From Thalassobacillus pellis (lineage in GTDB: Bacteria > Bacillota > Bacilli > Bacillales > Halobacillaceae), in NCBI RefSeq assembly GCF_016908295.1, contig NZ_JAFBDO010000006.1, positions 1 to 64,000 of the forward strand: DNA of 64,000 nucleotides, written 5' to 3'. Position 1 is the first letter of the stretch. Each line of letters begins with the position of its first letter. Under the pieces are notes generated by a model. That model was not told the origin of the DNA. It made no database searches and worked only from the letters and a program-made list of their open reading frames with translations. Positions 42,734-51,439 of this stretch are shown here, piece by piece. The position numbers were made by a program, and so were the translations under genes.

Positions 42734-43552
42734 ATGAAAAAAAAAGAATTTCCAAGACAATTAATACTACTTTTTTATACTGCTGTGATTCTCATTCCGT
42801 TAAGCATGGTATTTTTAGCTACATTTAAAACAACATCTCAACTTTTTAAGGATCCATTAGGTCTTCCTGAAAGTTTTTCTCTTGACAATTATTACGAGTT
42901 ATTTGTTAAAGAGGCAATGCTACAATACTTTCTAAACAGTATCATTGTTACTGCCATTACAGTATTCTGTGTGATTTTACTGGCTACTCTTATCAGTTAC
43001 TCCATCATTAGAATATCTGGAAAAATGGGTATTTTATTGTTTGGCTTTTTTGTAGCTGGAATGATGGTCCCAACTCAGGTAAACATGATTCCCATATATT
43101 TGTTAGTTACAAAGTTAGGAATGATTGACACTCTAAGGGGGGTTATTCTAGTCTCTATTGGGTTTTTAATTCCTATTGCTGTATTCATACTAACGGGTTT
43201 TATGAAAACGTTATCAAAGTCGTTATTTGAGGCGGCAAAGATGGATGGGGCTAATGAATGGCAGATTTATTCAAAAATTGTATTACCGTTATCACTTCCA
43301 GCCATAGCGACTGTGACTATTTTTTCTCTCGTGATTGTATGGAATGACTTGCTTTATCCGTTACTGCTTTTAAAATCCGATTCTGTTAAGACTTTGCCTA
43401 TCGCTCTTCTTGAATTTCAAGGGCAGTACCTCACAAATTATCCACTTATTTTCTCTGGAGTCATCATTGCTTCGTTACCTATGACTATCGCTTATATATT
43501 TTTACAGCGTTATTTCATAGCTGGAATGACAGCAGGCTCAGTAAAGGGATAG
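42734..43552 (+). CDS. ABC transporter permease (MalG type)
   Basis: About 272 residues with six helices. The EAA loop is EAAKMDGANEWQIYSKIVLP. ATG at 42734 after GGGGAGGGG; an earlier in-frame ATG overlaps the previous stop. It pairs with the preceding permease. An ATP-binding subunit is not encoded here. Confidence 0.9.
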   Translation: MKKKEFPRQLILLFYTAVILIPLSMVFLATFKTTSQLFKDPLGLPESFSLDNYYELFVKEAMLQYFLNSIIVTAITVFCVILLATLISYSIIRISGKMGILLFGFFVAGMMVPTQVNMIPIYLLVTKLGMIDTLRGVILVSIGFLIPIAVFILTGFMKTLSKSLFEAAKMDGANEWQIYSKIVLPLSLPAIATVTIFSLVIVWNDLLYPLLLLKSDSVKTLPIALLEFQGQYLTNYPLIFSGVIIASLPMTIAYIFLQRYFIAGMTAGSVKG

Positions 43553-43834
43553 AATCCTGGAGAAAGTTCAGTATCTAAAGCCCATGCGATAGTCTAGTGA
43601 AGAAATTTGCTCCCATGAGCCCGTGTGTGGCAAAAATTATGATGCCTACTAGGTTCCTTTAGGTAGTGAAGACCACCTACCTCTGGGTTTGTACACTTTT
43701 CAGCGGATAATCAGCATGTAGTGTGCCTGTCTCTTGGAAATGGTATGAAATACAAATCATCAATCAACACGGCTCCATATCAAGGACAAACATGAGAACT
43801 AATAAAATTAAACACTAACGAAAGAAGGATAATT

Positions 43835-44563
43835 ATGAAGCTTGTTGACCAAAGTAAACCAACTCCTCTTTATCACCAGGTTAAGGATATATTAGTTAAT
43901 CGTATTCAGAACAAGATTTGGCTTCCAGGGAACCTTATCCCTACCGAGCAGGAGCTCATTGAAGAGTTTGGCGTTAGCCGTACGACTATTCGTCAGGCCA
44001 TATCAGCGATGGTTCAAGACGGATTATTGGAGAGGCGTCAAGGAAAAGGGACCATTGTCAATTCCCCAAAACTTGTTGGCACCCTTGGAAGGTTAACGGG
44101 CTTTGCAGAAGAAGTGATGGAAAAGGGGCATTTACCTCGTTCTAAGGTCTTAAGGGCCGGATTTTATGATCATTTGTACATTGAGAAAAATAAATTACAG
44201 GTCCCAGAGGATTCGAAAATTCTGGTTATAGAACGCATTAGGTTTGCTGACAATGATCCCATTGCTTATGAGCGTACTTGTTGGCCGGAGAAGATTGGGG
44301 AAGTATTAATGCAACATGATCTTGAGGGGGCTAAGTATTATCAAATATTAGAAGCACATGGGATGTATTTAAAAAGAGCAGACGAAACTATTAAAGCAAC
44401 GAACGCCACAATTGATGAAGCAAACTTGCTCGGTATCTCTCCTGGAGAGGCGTTACTTGAGATGAAGCGGTTAAGCTTTGGCATCGATGACCACCCCATA
44501 GAGTTCACTAGAACGAAATACAGGTCCGACCGTTACCAATATAGTATTGAATTAAAACGGTAG
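43835..44563 (+). CDS. GntR/HutC-family transcriptional regulator
   Basis: 242 residues. The N-terminal winged helix (YHQVKDILVNRIQN...EQELIEEFGVSRTTIRQAIS) precedes a UTRA ligand-binding domain (about 90-240, with IERIRFADNDPIAYERTCW). Such regulators respond to a sugar phosphate or acid. It sits between the importer and catabolic genes, so it likely represses them. Candidate sites are the ATAATGATG-type motifs. AAGAAGGATAATT precedes the ATG. Confidence 0.9.
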   Translation: MKLVDQSKPTPLYHQVKDILVNRIQNKIWLPGNLIPTEQELIEEFGVSRTTIRQAISAMVQDGLLERRQGKGTIVNSPKLVGTLGRLTGFAEEVMEKGHLPRSKVLRAGFYDHLYIEKNKLQVPEDSKILVIERIRFADNDPIAYERTCWPEKIGEVLMQHDLEGAKYYQILEAHGMYLKRADETIKATNATIDEANLLGISPGEALLEMKRLSFGIDDHPIEFTRTKYRSDRYQYSIELKR

Positions 44564-44671
44564 TTAAGATGATAGGGATTTGTCCTACAAGAACATCTGG
44601 AAGCCCACCCTTTTCCTGGAAGAAAACGGTTTGTTGCGAATGAAGGGAAAATAACTTTTTTAAATATATTG

Positions 44672-44690
44672 ATCATAACATCATTATGAA
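44672..44690. promoter_or_regulatory. Candidate GntR operator upstream of the aldehyde dehydrogenase gene
   Basis: CATAACATCATTATG is a palindrome with arms CATAA/TTATG and shares ATAATGATG (reverse orientation) with 40452-40490. Confidence 0.4.
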
Positions 44691-44714
44691 TCATATCTAA
44701 GGAGGAACTTTAGC

Positions 44715-46145
44715 ATGTTACAAACAGAAATCCATGACTTTTCTTTGTGGATCAACGGTCAGCCTGTAAAAACCATGGAGACTCGTAATGTATTAAACAA
44801 ATATACCCAAGAACCGATTGCCACTATTGCGGTAGCTACCAAAGAGCATGTTTTTCAGGCTGTGAAAGCTGGGAAGAAAGCATTGGATAGTGACTTTCCC
44901 CCCTATAAAAGATATCAAGTAATTATGAAAGCGGCTGACTTACTTCAGCAGAAGCGGGATACTTTTGCGGAAACTTTAGCAAAAGAGGTTGGAAAGCCAT
45001 TAAAAGAATGCTATGGAGAAGTGGATCGTTCTATACAAACTTTGATTCTATCAGCAGAGGAAGCAAAACGTATTCATGGGGAAGGTGTTCCTGTGGAGGC
45101 TGCTGTAGGGTCGGAAAATAGAATGGCTTTTACAATAAAGGTCCCCGTTGGTGTCATAGCAGCGATAACCCCCTTTAATGTTCCTTTAAACTTGGTCTGC
45201 CATAAAATCGGCCCGGGATTAGCGGCTGGGAATAGCGTTGTATTAAAACCAGCTGAGAAAACACCAATGGTTGCCCTTTTGCTTACTGAATTATTTAAAC
45301 AGGCTGGACTTCCTTCGGGGCGATTGAATACATTAACCGGTTCTGGAAGGGAAATCGGAAACTGGCTGTTGGAAAACAAAGATGTTGCCATGTTTACTTT
45401 TACAGGTAGCCAGCCTGTTGGTGAGTATTTACGTGCAAGGGCGGGAATACGTAAAGTTTCCTTGGAACTAGGGAATAATTCAGCAACGTTAGTACACAAG
45501 GATAGTGATTTAGAAAAAGCGGCTAATCTTGTTACTGCTAGAGGATTTAATAATGCCGGCCAAGTCTGCATATCTGTTCAACGTGTCTATGTCCACGAAG
45601 AGGTAAAGGAAACTTTTCTATCACTTGTAAAGCAAAAGACAGAAGCTTTACGAATAGGTGATCCATTTGATGAGCAAACAGATATAGGTCCTATGATTGA
45701 TATACAGGAAGCTCAAAGGGTCGAAGAATGGGTGAACGAAGCTGTGAACGAAGGGGCAAACCTTATAACGGGTGGCGTTCGGGAAGGGGCATTATTCACG
45801 CCTACTGTCTTAGAAAAGGTTGAGCCGGCCATGAAGGTTAGTTGTGAAGAAGTCTTTGGTCCTGTAATAGCTATTAGCAGTTATACGGAGATAGATGAAG
45901 TTTTAGACCGTATTAATGATTCGAAATATGGACTTCAAGCAGGCGTATTTACGAATGATTTAAATTTGGCCATGAAGGCCGCGAGAAAAATAGAAGTGGG
46001 CGGGGTGATTATTAATGATACTTCTGCCTATCGGGTAGATCAAATGCCATATGGGGGAGTAAAAGACAGTGGCAATGGGAAAGAGGGGCCAGCTTATGCC
46101 ATTGAAGAAATGACAGAGGAAAGACTCATCGTATTAAATCTATAA
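44715..46145 (+). CDS. NAD(P)-dependent aldehyde dehydrogenase, candidate sulfolactaldehyde dehydrogenase
   Basis: About 476 residues. It has the ALDH signatures: substrate-entry ITPFNVPLNLVCHKIGPGLA, the GxxxxG-like FTGSQPVGE, active-site Glu in LELGNN, and the catalytic Cys in NNAGQVCISVQRVYV. The C-terminus GKEGPAYAIEEMTEER resembles the lactaldehyde/sulfolactaldehyde group. In the sulfo-EMP scheme it would oxidise 3-sulfolactaldehyde to sulfolactate. Substrate is inferred from the neighbours. AAGGAGG before the ATG. Confidence 0.85.
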   Translation: MLQTEIHDFSLWINGQPVKTMETRNVLNKYTQEPIATIAVATKEHVFQAVKAGKKALDSDFPPYKRYQVIMKAADLLQQKRDTFAETLAKEVGKPLKECYGEVDRSIQTLILSAEEAKRIHGEGVPVEAAVGSENRMAFTIKVPVGVIAAITPFNVPLNLVCHKIGPGLAAGNSVVLKPAEKTPMVALLLTELFKQAGLPSGRLNTLTGSGREIGNWLLENKDVAMFTFTGSQPVGEYLRARAGIRKVSLELGNNSATLVHKDSDLEKAANLVTARGFNNAGQVCISVQRVYVHEEVKETFLSLVKQKTEALRIGDPFDEQTDIGPMIDIQEAQRVEEWVNEAVNEGANLITGGVREGALFTPTVLEKVEPAMKVSCEEVFGPVIAISSYTEIDEVLDRINDSKYGLQAGVFTNDLNLAMKAARKIEVGGVIINDTSAYRVDQMPYGGVKDSGNGKEGPAYAIEEMTEERLIVLNL

Positions 46146-46291
46146 ATCTGTATCCTAGCCATTTATGTAAACTACTTTTGATAAGGCTACTTTATTCAGA
46201 GATAGATTCGTTACTAGAACTCTGACTTGTATATAGAAAGGCTGTTGTATAAATAAGGAAGAAAAAATGCGTTAGACCGGAGGGACATACA

Positions 46292-47533
46292 TTGGAAATT
46301 AAAAAAGGAAAAGAGTTAAAAAGCAAATATATATCACGTAATTCAAAATTTGATTATTTACCAGAACATGATAGGTATTTAACAGCTAGGGCAAAACCAA
46401 AATATAAATTTAATGTCATAGGAACCGGTAACATTGGTCAGGAACATATGAAGGTAACGATGCTTGAAGAAAGAGGCACTATCCACGGCATTTATGACAC
46501 CAATACCAGCAGTATTGAACAAGCAAAACAGATGTTTTCTACTAATTTTCCAGGTAATAGCTTAGTAGAATATGATTCCCTAGAAGCAGCCTGTAATGAC
46601 CCAGAGGTAGATGGATTAATCATTTGTACACCAAATTATACCCATATTGATATGGTAAGAGAAGCAGTGAAATCTGGAAAGCATATTTTGCTGGAAAAAC
46701 CAATGGCCACCACTCTAGAGGATGCCTTTGAAATTACACGAATCGCTCAAAACTATACTGGGATTTTTCAAATTGGATTACAGTATCGCTATAAGGCAAT
46801 ATACGTTGAAGCCATTCATGAAGCTCTTGAAAGAAAAAACGTAGGTGATATCAAAACAATCAGTATATTAGAACATAGAGTTCCTTTTTTAGATAAAGTA
46901 AATCAATGGAATAAATTCGCTAAGTATTCCGGTGGTACTTTGGTTGAAAAGTGCTGTCATTACTTTGATCTGTTTAACTTATTTGCCCAATCAAAGCCAG
47001 TGCACGTGCATGCGACAGGAAGTATGGCAGTGAACTTTACCGAGTTTGAATATAATAACGAAAAATCAGATATTATAGACAATGCTTTTGTAACAGTGTC
47101 TTATGAAAACGGAATTCAGGCTAGCTTTAATCTGTGTATGTTTTCCCCCATGTTCCTTGAAGAAATGATTCTTTGTGGGGATGAAGGGCGAATGAAAGTT
47201 TCAGAGCAGGAAGACTTTCTGCCGAATAATTTGCCACGATATCAGTTTGAACTCATGCGTTCAGATGGCAAACCTTCTAAGGTCTCTACCCCTTCCTACC
47301 CTGAAACTATACAACAGAGTGGGCACGGGGGTGCTACCTTTTATGAACATGCTTATTTTATTGACAATATAGAAGGTAAACAAACCTCTACTGCCTCTGT
47401 AGAGGAGGGGTTTTGGTCCGTTGCTATTGGGGCTGCGGCTGAAAAATCCATTAGAACTGGGGAAGTAGTATACATTGAGGATTTATTAAAAGAACATAAT
47501 GTTAACCTTTCTAAAGTTGTTTCTCATTCTTAG
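46292..47533 (+). CDS. Gfo/Idh/MocA-family protein, candidate NAD-dependent sulfoquinovosidase (GH188-like)
   Basis: About 413 residues. Rossmann motif VIGTGNIGQEHM, EKPMA for the nicotinamide side, and KYSGGTLVEKCCHYFDLFN with the typical His. The family oxidises or epimerises sugars, but GH188 members of the same fold hydrolyse sulfoquinovosides with a tightly bound NAD. Presence beside sulfo-EMP genes supports that option; plain dehydrogenation is the alternative. A TTG start at 46292 follows GGAGGGAC. A strong terminator follows. Confidence 0.8.
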   Translation: MEIKKGKELKSKYISRNSKFDYLPEHDRYLTARAKPKYKFNVIGTGNIGQEHMKVTMLEERGTIHGIYDTNTSSIEQAKQMFSTNFPGNSLVEYDSLEAACNDPEVDGLIICTPNYTHIDMVREAVKSGKHILLEKPMATTLEDAFEITRIAQNYTGIFQIGLQYRYKAIYVEAIHEALERKNVGDIKTISILEHRVPFLDKVNQWNKFAKYSGGTLVEKCCHYFDLFNLFAQSKPVHVHATGSMAVNFTEFEYNNEKSDIIDNAFVTVSYENGIQASFNLCMFSPMFLEEMILCGDEGRMKVSEQEDFLPNNLPRYQFELMRSDGKPSKVSTPSYPETIQQSGHGGATFYEHAYFIDNIEGKQTSTASVEEGFWSVAIGAAAEKSIRTGEVVYIEDLLKEHNVNLSKVVSHS

Positions 47534-47534
47534 C

Positions 47535-47592
47535 GGCCTCATTTAAAATGTCTCCGCGTATTATACACGGAGACATTTTAGAAGGCCTTTTG
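47535..47592 (+). terminator. Terminator after the Gfo/Idh/MocA gene
   Basis: Arms AAAATGTCTCCG (47545-47556) and CGGAGACATTTT (47568-47579), extended by GGCCT/AGGCC, then TTTTG. Confidence 0.85.
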
Positions 47593-47741
47593 TATAAAAA
47601 GTTGATGCACGAAAGGTTTTTTATGAATGATTCAACACGTGAAGAGGCATTTGTTTTACAGCTAGCTATCTTTAAATGGTTCTTAACACTGAAAGGGATG
47701 CGAATACATCATAACGTTTAGATAAAGGTAGGTATGTAGTC

Positions 47742-48413
47742 ATGACTAATTTAACACAGGTTTCCGAATTAAACCCTCATTTAACTATAGTAGATGTTAG
47801 AGATCAACGGTTTGAACCTTATGGTAAAGTGCTCGAAGATTTCCCTTTTAAGAAAGTTGCTCATTATATGACGGAGACGGTTATTCCACCAGAAAGAAAT
47901 ACATATTCACCCGTGTACCAACCATTGGATAATGATGAAATAAGATGGTTTATTGAAAATAAATATTACGGTGGAATGAGTATTCAAATGGGATTCTGTA
48001 ATGGCACTAATTCGAGGCTAGGAGGATTAGAATTTCATAAGGGCAGTGAAATTAATGTTGCAGTGACAGACTTAATCCTTTTGTTAGGTGATGTAAGGGA
48101 TATCACCGAAGGGGGCTATTATTCGGGGAATGTGAAAGCATTTTTTGTGCCCGCTGGAACTTCCATTGAAATTTATCAGACTACACTTCACTTGGCTCCA
48201 TGTAAGGTGAATGAGGAGGGATTTAAATGTGTAGTGATATTACCTCGAGGAACGAATATGCCAATTAGCCATGAAGTAAAGAAGGAAGATCTATTTTTAT
48301 TTATGAAAAATAAGTGGTTATTAGCACACCCGGATCATCAAAGGTTTGTGAACCAGGGAGCCCATATAGGTATTAAAGGTCCGAATACTTTTGTCCAGTA
48401 CATAAAAAAATAA
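47742..48413 (+). CDS. DUF4867-family cupin-like protein
   Basis: 223 residues. It carries the DUF4867 pattern: LGGLEFHKGSEINVAVTD, GYYSGNVKAFFVPAGTSIEI and TTLHLAPCKVNEEGFKCVVI, with His/Glu residues that could bind metal in a cupin barrel. No defined activity is known to me for the family. It may be a sugar mutarotase or isomerase-type helper, as it sits between the putative sulfoquinovosidase and isomerase genes. Confidence 0.8.
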   Translation: MTNLTQVSELNPHLTIVDVRDQRFEPYGKVLEDFPFKKVAHYMTETVIPPERNTYSPVYQPLDNDEIRWFIENKYYGGMSIQMGFCNGTNSRLGGLEFHKGSEINVAVTDLILLLGDVRDITEGGYYSGNVKAFFVPAGTSIEIYQTTLHLAPCKVNEEGFKCVVILPRGTNMPISHEVKKEDLFLFMKNKWLLAHPDHQRFVNQGAHIGIKGPNTFVQYIKK

Positions 48414-48647
48414 AGTTTTAAAAAAGTATACCTGCCAGATAATTACTGGATAAATTCTTCGCATTAGGCTGATTACACATGCTGGGAATATTGTTGTTTT
48501 GCCCTCTTGGAGTCCAGCCAATATTTTATCGGGGAGATTCTACCTACTCAGATAATTGGTGAAAACCATATATAAGATAATCACCAAGTATCATAATTCG
48601 GTATACAAATTGATAGACATAAATGCTTACAAAGGGAGTGGAAGTGA

Positions 48648-49991
48648 ATGAGGGATTCAATACTATATATGCCAATTGGAAGAAAGACTTTTAATTTGGA
48701 AACGGGTGAAGAACAAAGAAAGAATAGTTCTATTTTACTTAAGCAACTAGGTTGGAACGTTATAGAACCAGAAGGAATTATAACTTCCCCCGAGGAGCTA
48801 TCCGAATTTCTTGATTCCATAGATAGTGAGAAAGTAATTCATTCCATTTATCAGAGTGTTACCTTTGCAGATGGAGAATTTGTAGAAATTTTAATTAAGA
48901 AAATAAAGGCTCCTGTAACAGTGTGGTCGATTCGGGAACCAAGTATAGGAGGCCGCTTACATTTGAATTCATTAACAGGGGGAAATAGCACAAGTCATGT
49001 TTTGTACTGTGCTAATCACCCCTATACGTTTATTTTTGGAAATCCTGAGGAAGCACAAGTGCAAGATAAATTATTGAAAAACCTAAAGGTTCAAAAGGTT
49101 ATTGAAGACCTTAAAGCTTTTAAAATCGGAGTGATTGGAGAGCATCCCCCTGGATTCTTTTTTTCAGGTACAGATGAAGATAAGCTTCATAAGCAATTAG
49201 GGGTGGAATTAAAGCACTTAGATTTGTATGAAGCATTTGAGGAATCTAAAAAGTTACCGAAAGAGGCATGGCAGGGTGCTATAGAACGGGCTGAAGAGCA
49301 GGTAATAGGATTAAGTAGAACAGATAAAACAGTAGAGAGATTTGCGCAGTTTTCCACGCATGTTCAGCGCTTGATTCAGAAGGAAAATCTTAACGGATTA
49401 GCAATCCGTTGCTGGCCAGATTTCTTTAATGAGCTTGGGGCAGCTGCCTGTTCAACACTGTCCCAATTCACGGAAGATGGAATCGTTTCGTCATGTGAGT
49501 CAGATATTCATGGATCGGTCTCTATGTATATCTTACAGCAATTATCAGGTGGTCAACCACCATATCTCGGTGACATGGTACATGTTAATGAAGCGAGCAA
49601 TTCCGTCGTCTTTTGGCATTGTGGAGCTGGGGCTTATTCACTAGCACACCCGGATCAAGGCGCCCAACCAGGGGTGCATCCAAATAGAAAATTAGGTTTT
49701 ACTATGGAGTTTGGATTAAAGCCAGGGCGTGTCACCATGTTTAGAGTAGGATATACCCCCAAAGGATATCGGTTGCTTGTAATGAGGGGCAATGCTCTAG
49801 ATACCCCTAAGCGTTTTAACGGCACTTCAGTCGAGGTAGAGCTTGAAACAGAAGTTAATAGCACATTGTATAGCTTGATGGAAGAAGGGTTTGAACCGCA
49901 TTATGCCCTTGTCTATGCGGATGTGGCAGATGAATTAGTTGAGTTAGGTCGTCAACTTGGTTTGAAAACCGTCGTGTTTTCAAACAACTGA
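48648..49991 (+). CDS. L-fucose/L-arabinose isomerase-fold protein, candidate sulfoquinovose isomerase
   Basis: About 447 residues. Family features: an N-terminal substrate-binding half, GLAIRCWPDFFNELGAAACS in the middle, then GIVSSCESDIHGS and a conserved SVVFWHCGAGAYSLA near residue 325, where metal ligands and the catalytic base lie. The reaction is an aldose-ketose change. In the sulfo-TAL and sulfo-EMP2 pathways an enzyme of this superfamily (SqvD/SftI) converts sulfoquinovose to sulfofructose. Start ATG with AAAGGGAGTGG. Confidence 0.8.
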   Translation: MRDSILYMPIGRKTFNLETGEEQRKNSSILLKQLGWNVIEPEGIITSPEELSEFLDSIDSEKVIHSIYQSVTFADGEFVEILIKKIKAPVTVWSIREPSIGGRLHLNSLTGGNSTSHVLYCANHPYTFIFGNPEEAQVQDKLLKNLKVQKVIEDLKAFKIGVIGEHPPGFFFSGTDEDKLHKQLGVELKHLDLYEAFEESKKLPKEAWQGAIERAEEQVIGLSRTDKTVERFAQFSTHVQRLIQKENLNGLAIRCWPDFFNELGAAACSTLSQFTEDGIVSSCESDIHGSVSMYILQQLSGGQPPYLGDMVHVNEASNSVVFWHCGAGAYSLAHPDQGAQPGVHPNRKLGFTMEFGLKPGRVTMFRVGYTPKGYRLLVMRGNALDTPKRFNGTSVEVELETEVNSTLYSLMEEGFEPHYALVYADVADELVELGRQLGLKTVVFSNN

Positions 49992-50002
49992 GAGGTGATT
50001 TT

Positions 50003-51169
50003 ATGAAAAAGGTTGCTATAGGACAAGCTGGAGGACCAACAGCTGTCGTTAATTCTACTTTAATTGGATTTGTTGATAGTGTGAAAGACTCCTGTTCCAT
50101 AACTTTTGTTGAAAATGGATATGAAGGTTTAGTTAATGGAAGCTTCATTAATGGTGATACCGAAATGCTTGATTGGGTACAGGGAAACAAACAGGTTCCA
50201 GGGGCTTGTCTGGGTTCTGGGCGCTTTCCATTTACTGATACAGATATAAAAAAGGCTATTACCAATCTCCGGCAGAATGGGATTCATACTTTAGCCTTTA
50301 TTGGCGGAAACGGAACGATGGAAGCTTTAAACAAACTGAGATTGGAAGCAAGAAAGCTTGGAGTGGATTTGCAAGTTATTGGTATTCCTAAAACCGTTGA
50401 CAATGATATCGGTTGTATAGATCATGCACCTGGATTCGGAAGTGCAGCTCGCTATATTGCTCAAACAACAAAGGATACCAGTCGAGACTTAGATGCCATG
50501 AAAAACTTTGAACAAATTCGGATCATTGAAACTATGGGGAGAAACGGAGGTTGGCTTGCAGCAGCTTCGGGTTTATTCAAGGAGTATTCCGAGGAAGGGC
50601 CTCACTTTATCGCTATTCCGGAAAAGCCGCTGGATAAAAAAGAACTTCTACACGCTGTTAGGAAGGCTATCCAATCCTTTGGGTATGCAGTAGTTGTAGT
50701 AAGTGAAGGAGTTCAGTGGGTGAAAGGGTCACAGGTAGAGATTGATCAGGTATATGGACGTCCCATTCTTGGAGGGATTTCTAAGGAGATAGAAGGATTT
50801 TTGAAAAAGAAGCTGAATTTAATGACTCGATCTGAATTGTTAGGGATAAACCAACGTTCTTATTCAGTTGGAGCCTCCTGTGTTGACCAAGAAGAGGCCT
50901 ACGTCGTGGGGGTTAAAGCAGGAGAATGGATAAAAGAAGGATTAAGCGGCTGCATGGTATCTATTCAAAGAGGCACCTCTTTTAGTTATTCCATCGATAT
51001 TAAACCAGTAGAGTTGGAAAAAGTGATAAGAGCAGGAGAACGCCCCATGCCTTTGGAGTTTATTCAAAACTTTGACGCCTATTATGAATGGTTATTGCCT
51101 TTAGTAGGGAATGGAGCTCCGTCCTATCCTCCTTTACTTCAAAGTAGGTTTGCCAACGTAAAAAGATAG
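50003..51169 (+). CDS. Phosphofructokinase-family kinase, candidate sulfofructose kinase
   Basis: About 388 residues of the PfkA superfamily: GQAGGPTAVVNSTLIG at the start, GIPKTVDNDIGC, IETMGRNGGWLAAASG and LGGISKEIEGF. The PKTxDND form is that of the PPi-dependent/group III enzymes. The usual GGDG (ATP) or GGDD (PPi) phosphoryl-donor motif reads FIGGNGTMEAL, with Asn in place of the acidic residue. It would phosphorylate sulfofructose in a sulfo-EMP route. It begins 11 bp after the isomerase stop. Confidence 0.85.
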   Translation: MKKVAIGQAGGPTAVVNSTLIGFVDSVKDSCSITFVENGYEGLVNGSFINGDTEMLDWVQGNKQVPGACLGSGRFPFTDTDIKKAITNLRQNGIHTLAFIGGNGTMEALNKLRLEARKLGVDLQVIGIPKTVDNDIGCIDHAPGFGSAARYIAQTTKDTSRDLDAMKNFEQIRIIETMGRNGGWLAAASGLFKEYSEEGPHFIAIPEKPLDKKELLHAVRKAIQSFGYAVVVVSEGVQWVKGSQVEIDQVYGRPILGGISKEIEGFLKKKLNLMTRSELLGINQRSYSVGASCVDQEEAYVVGVKAGEWIKEGLSGCMVSIQRGTSFSYSIDIKPVELEKVIRAGERPMPLEFIQNFDAYYEWLLPLVGNGAPSYPPLLQSRFANVKR

Positions 51170-51230
51170 CAAATAAATAAGGAGGGGAAAGCTTGATTGT
51201 TTCAATTAACAAACCGAAAAGAGGTTAACG

Positions 51231-51308
51231 TGCAAGCTATCTCCATTCTAGATAAAGCTATATTATTGAAAAAACAGGGTGCCGGAACTATTAAGTTTGA
51301 AACGTAAT
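51231..51308 (+). other. Short reading frame, possible gene remnant
   Basis: GTG CAA... gives VQAISILDKAILLKKQGAGT and five more residues, preceded by AGAGGTTAAC. Too short to name. It may be a leftover of a lost gene between kinase and aldolase. Confidence 0.25.
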
Positions 51309-51439
51309 CCTTGAACAATAAAAAGGGTTTGAGGGGAGGTATTACAACACTAAATAACACCTTCTTTTAGGTTTTTTTACGTTTTAACTTTAAGGATAGT
51401 TATATTTCAATATCGAATCGATAGAAGGAGGAAATTTAT

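Noticed and set aside
40517-43552. An ATP-binding subunit for the sugar ABC transporter
   Set aside because: None is found in the cluster; transporters of this family often use a shared ATPase encoded elsewhere.
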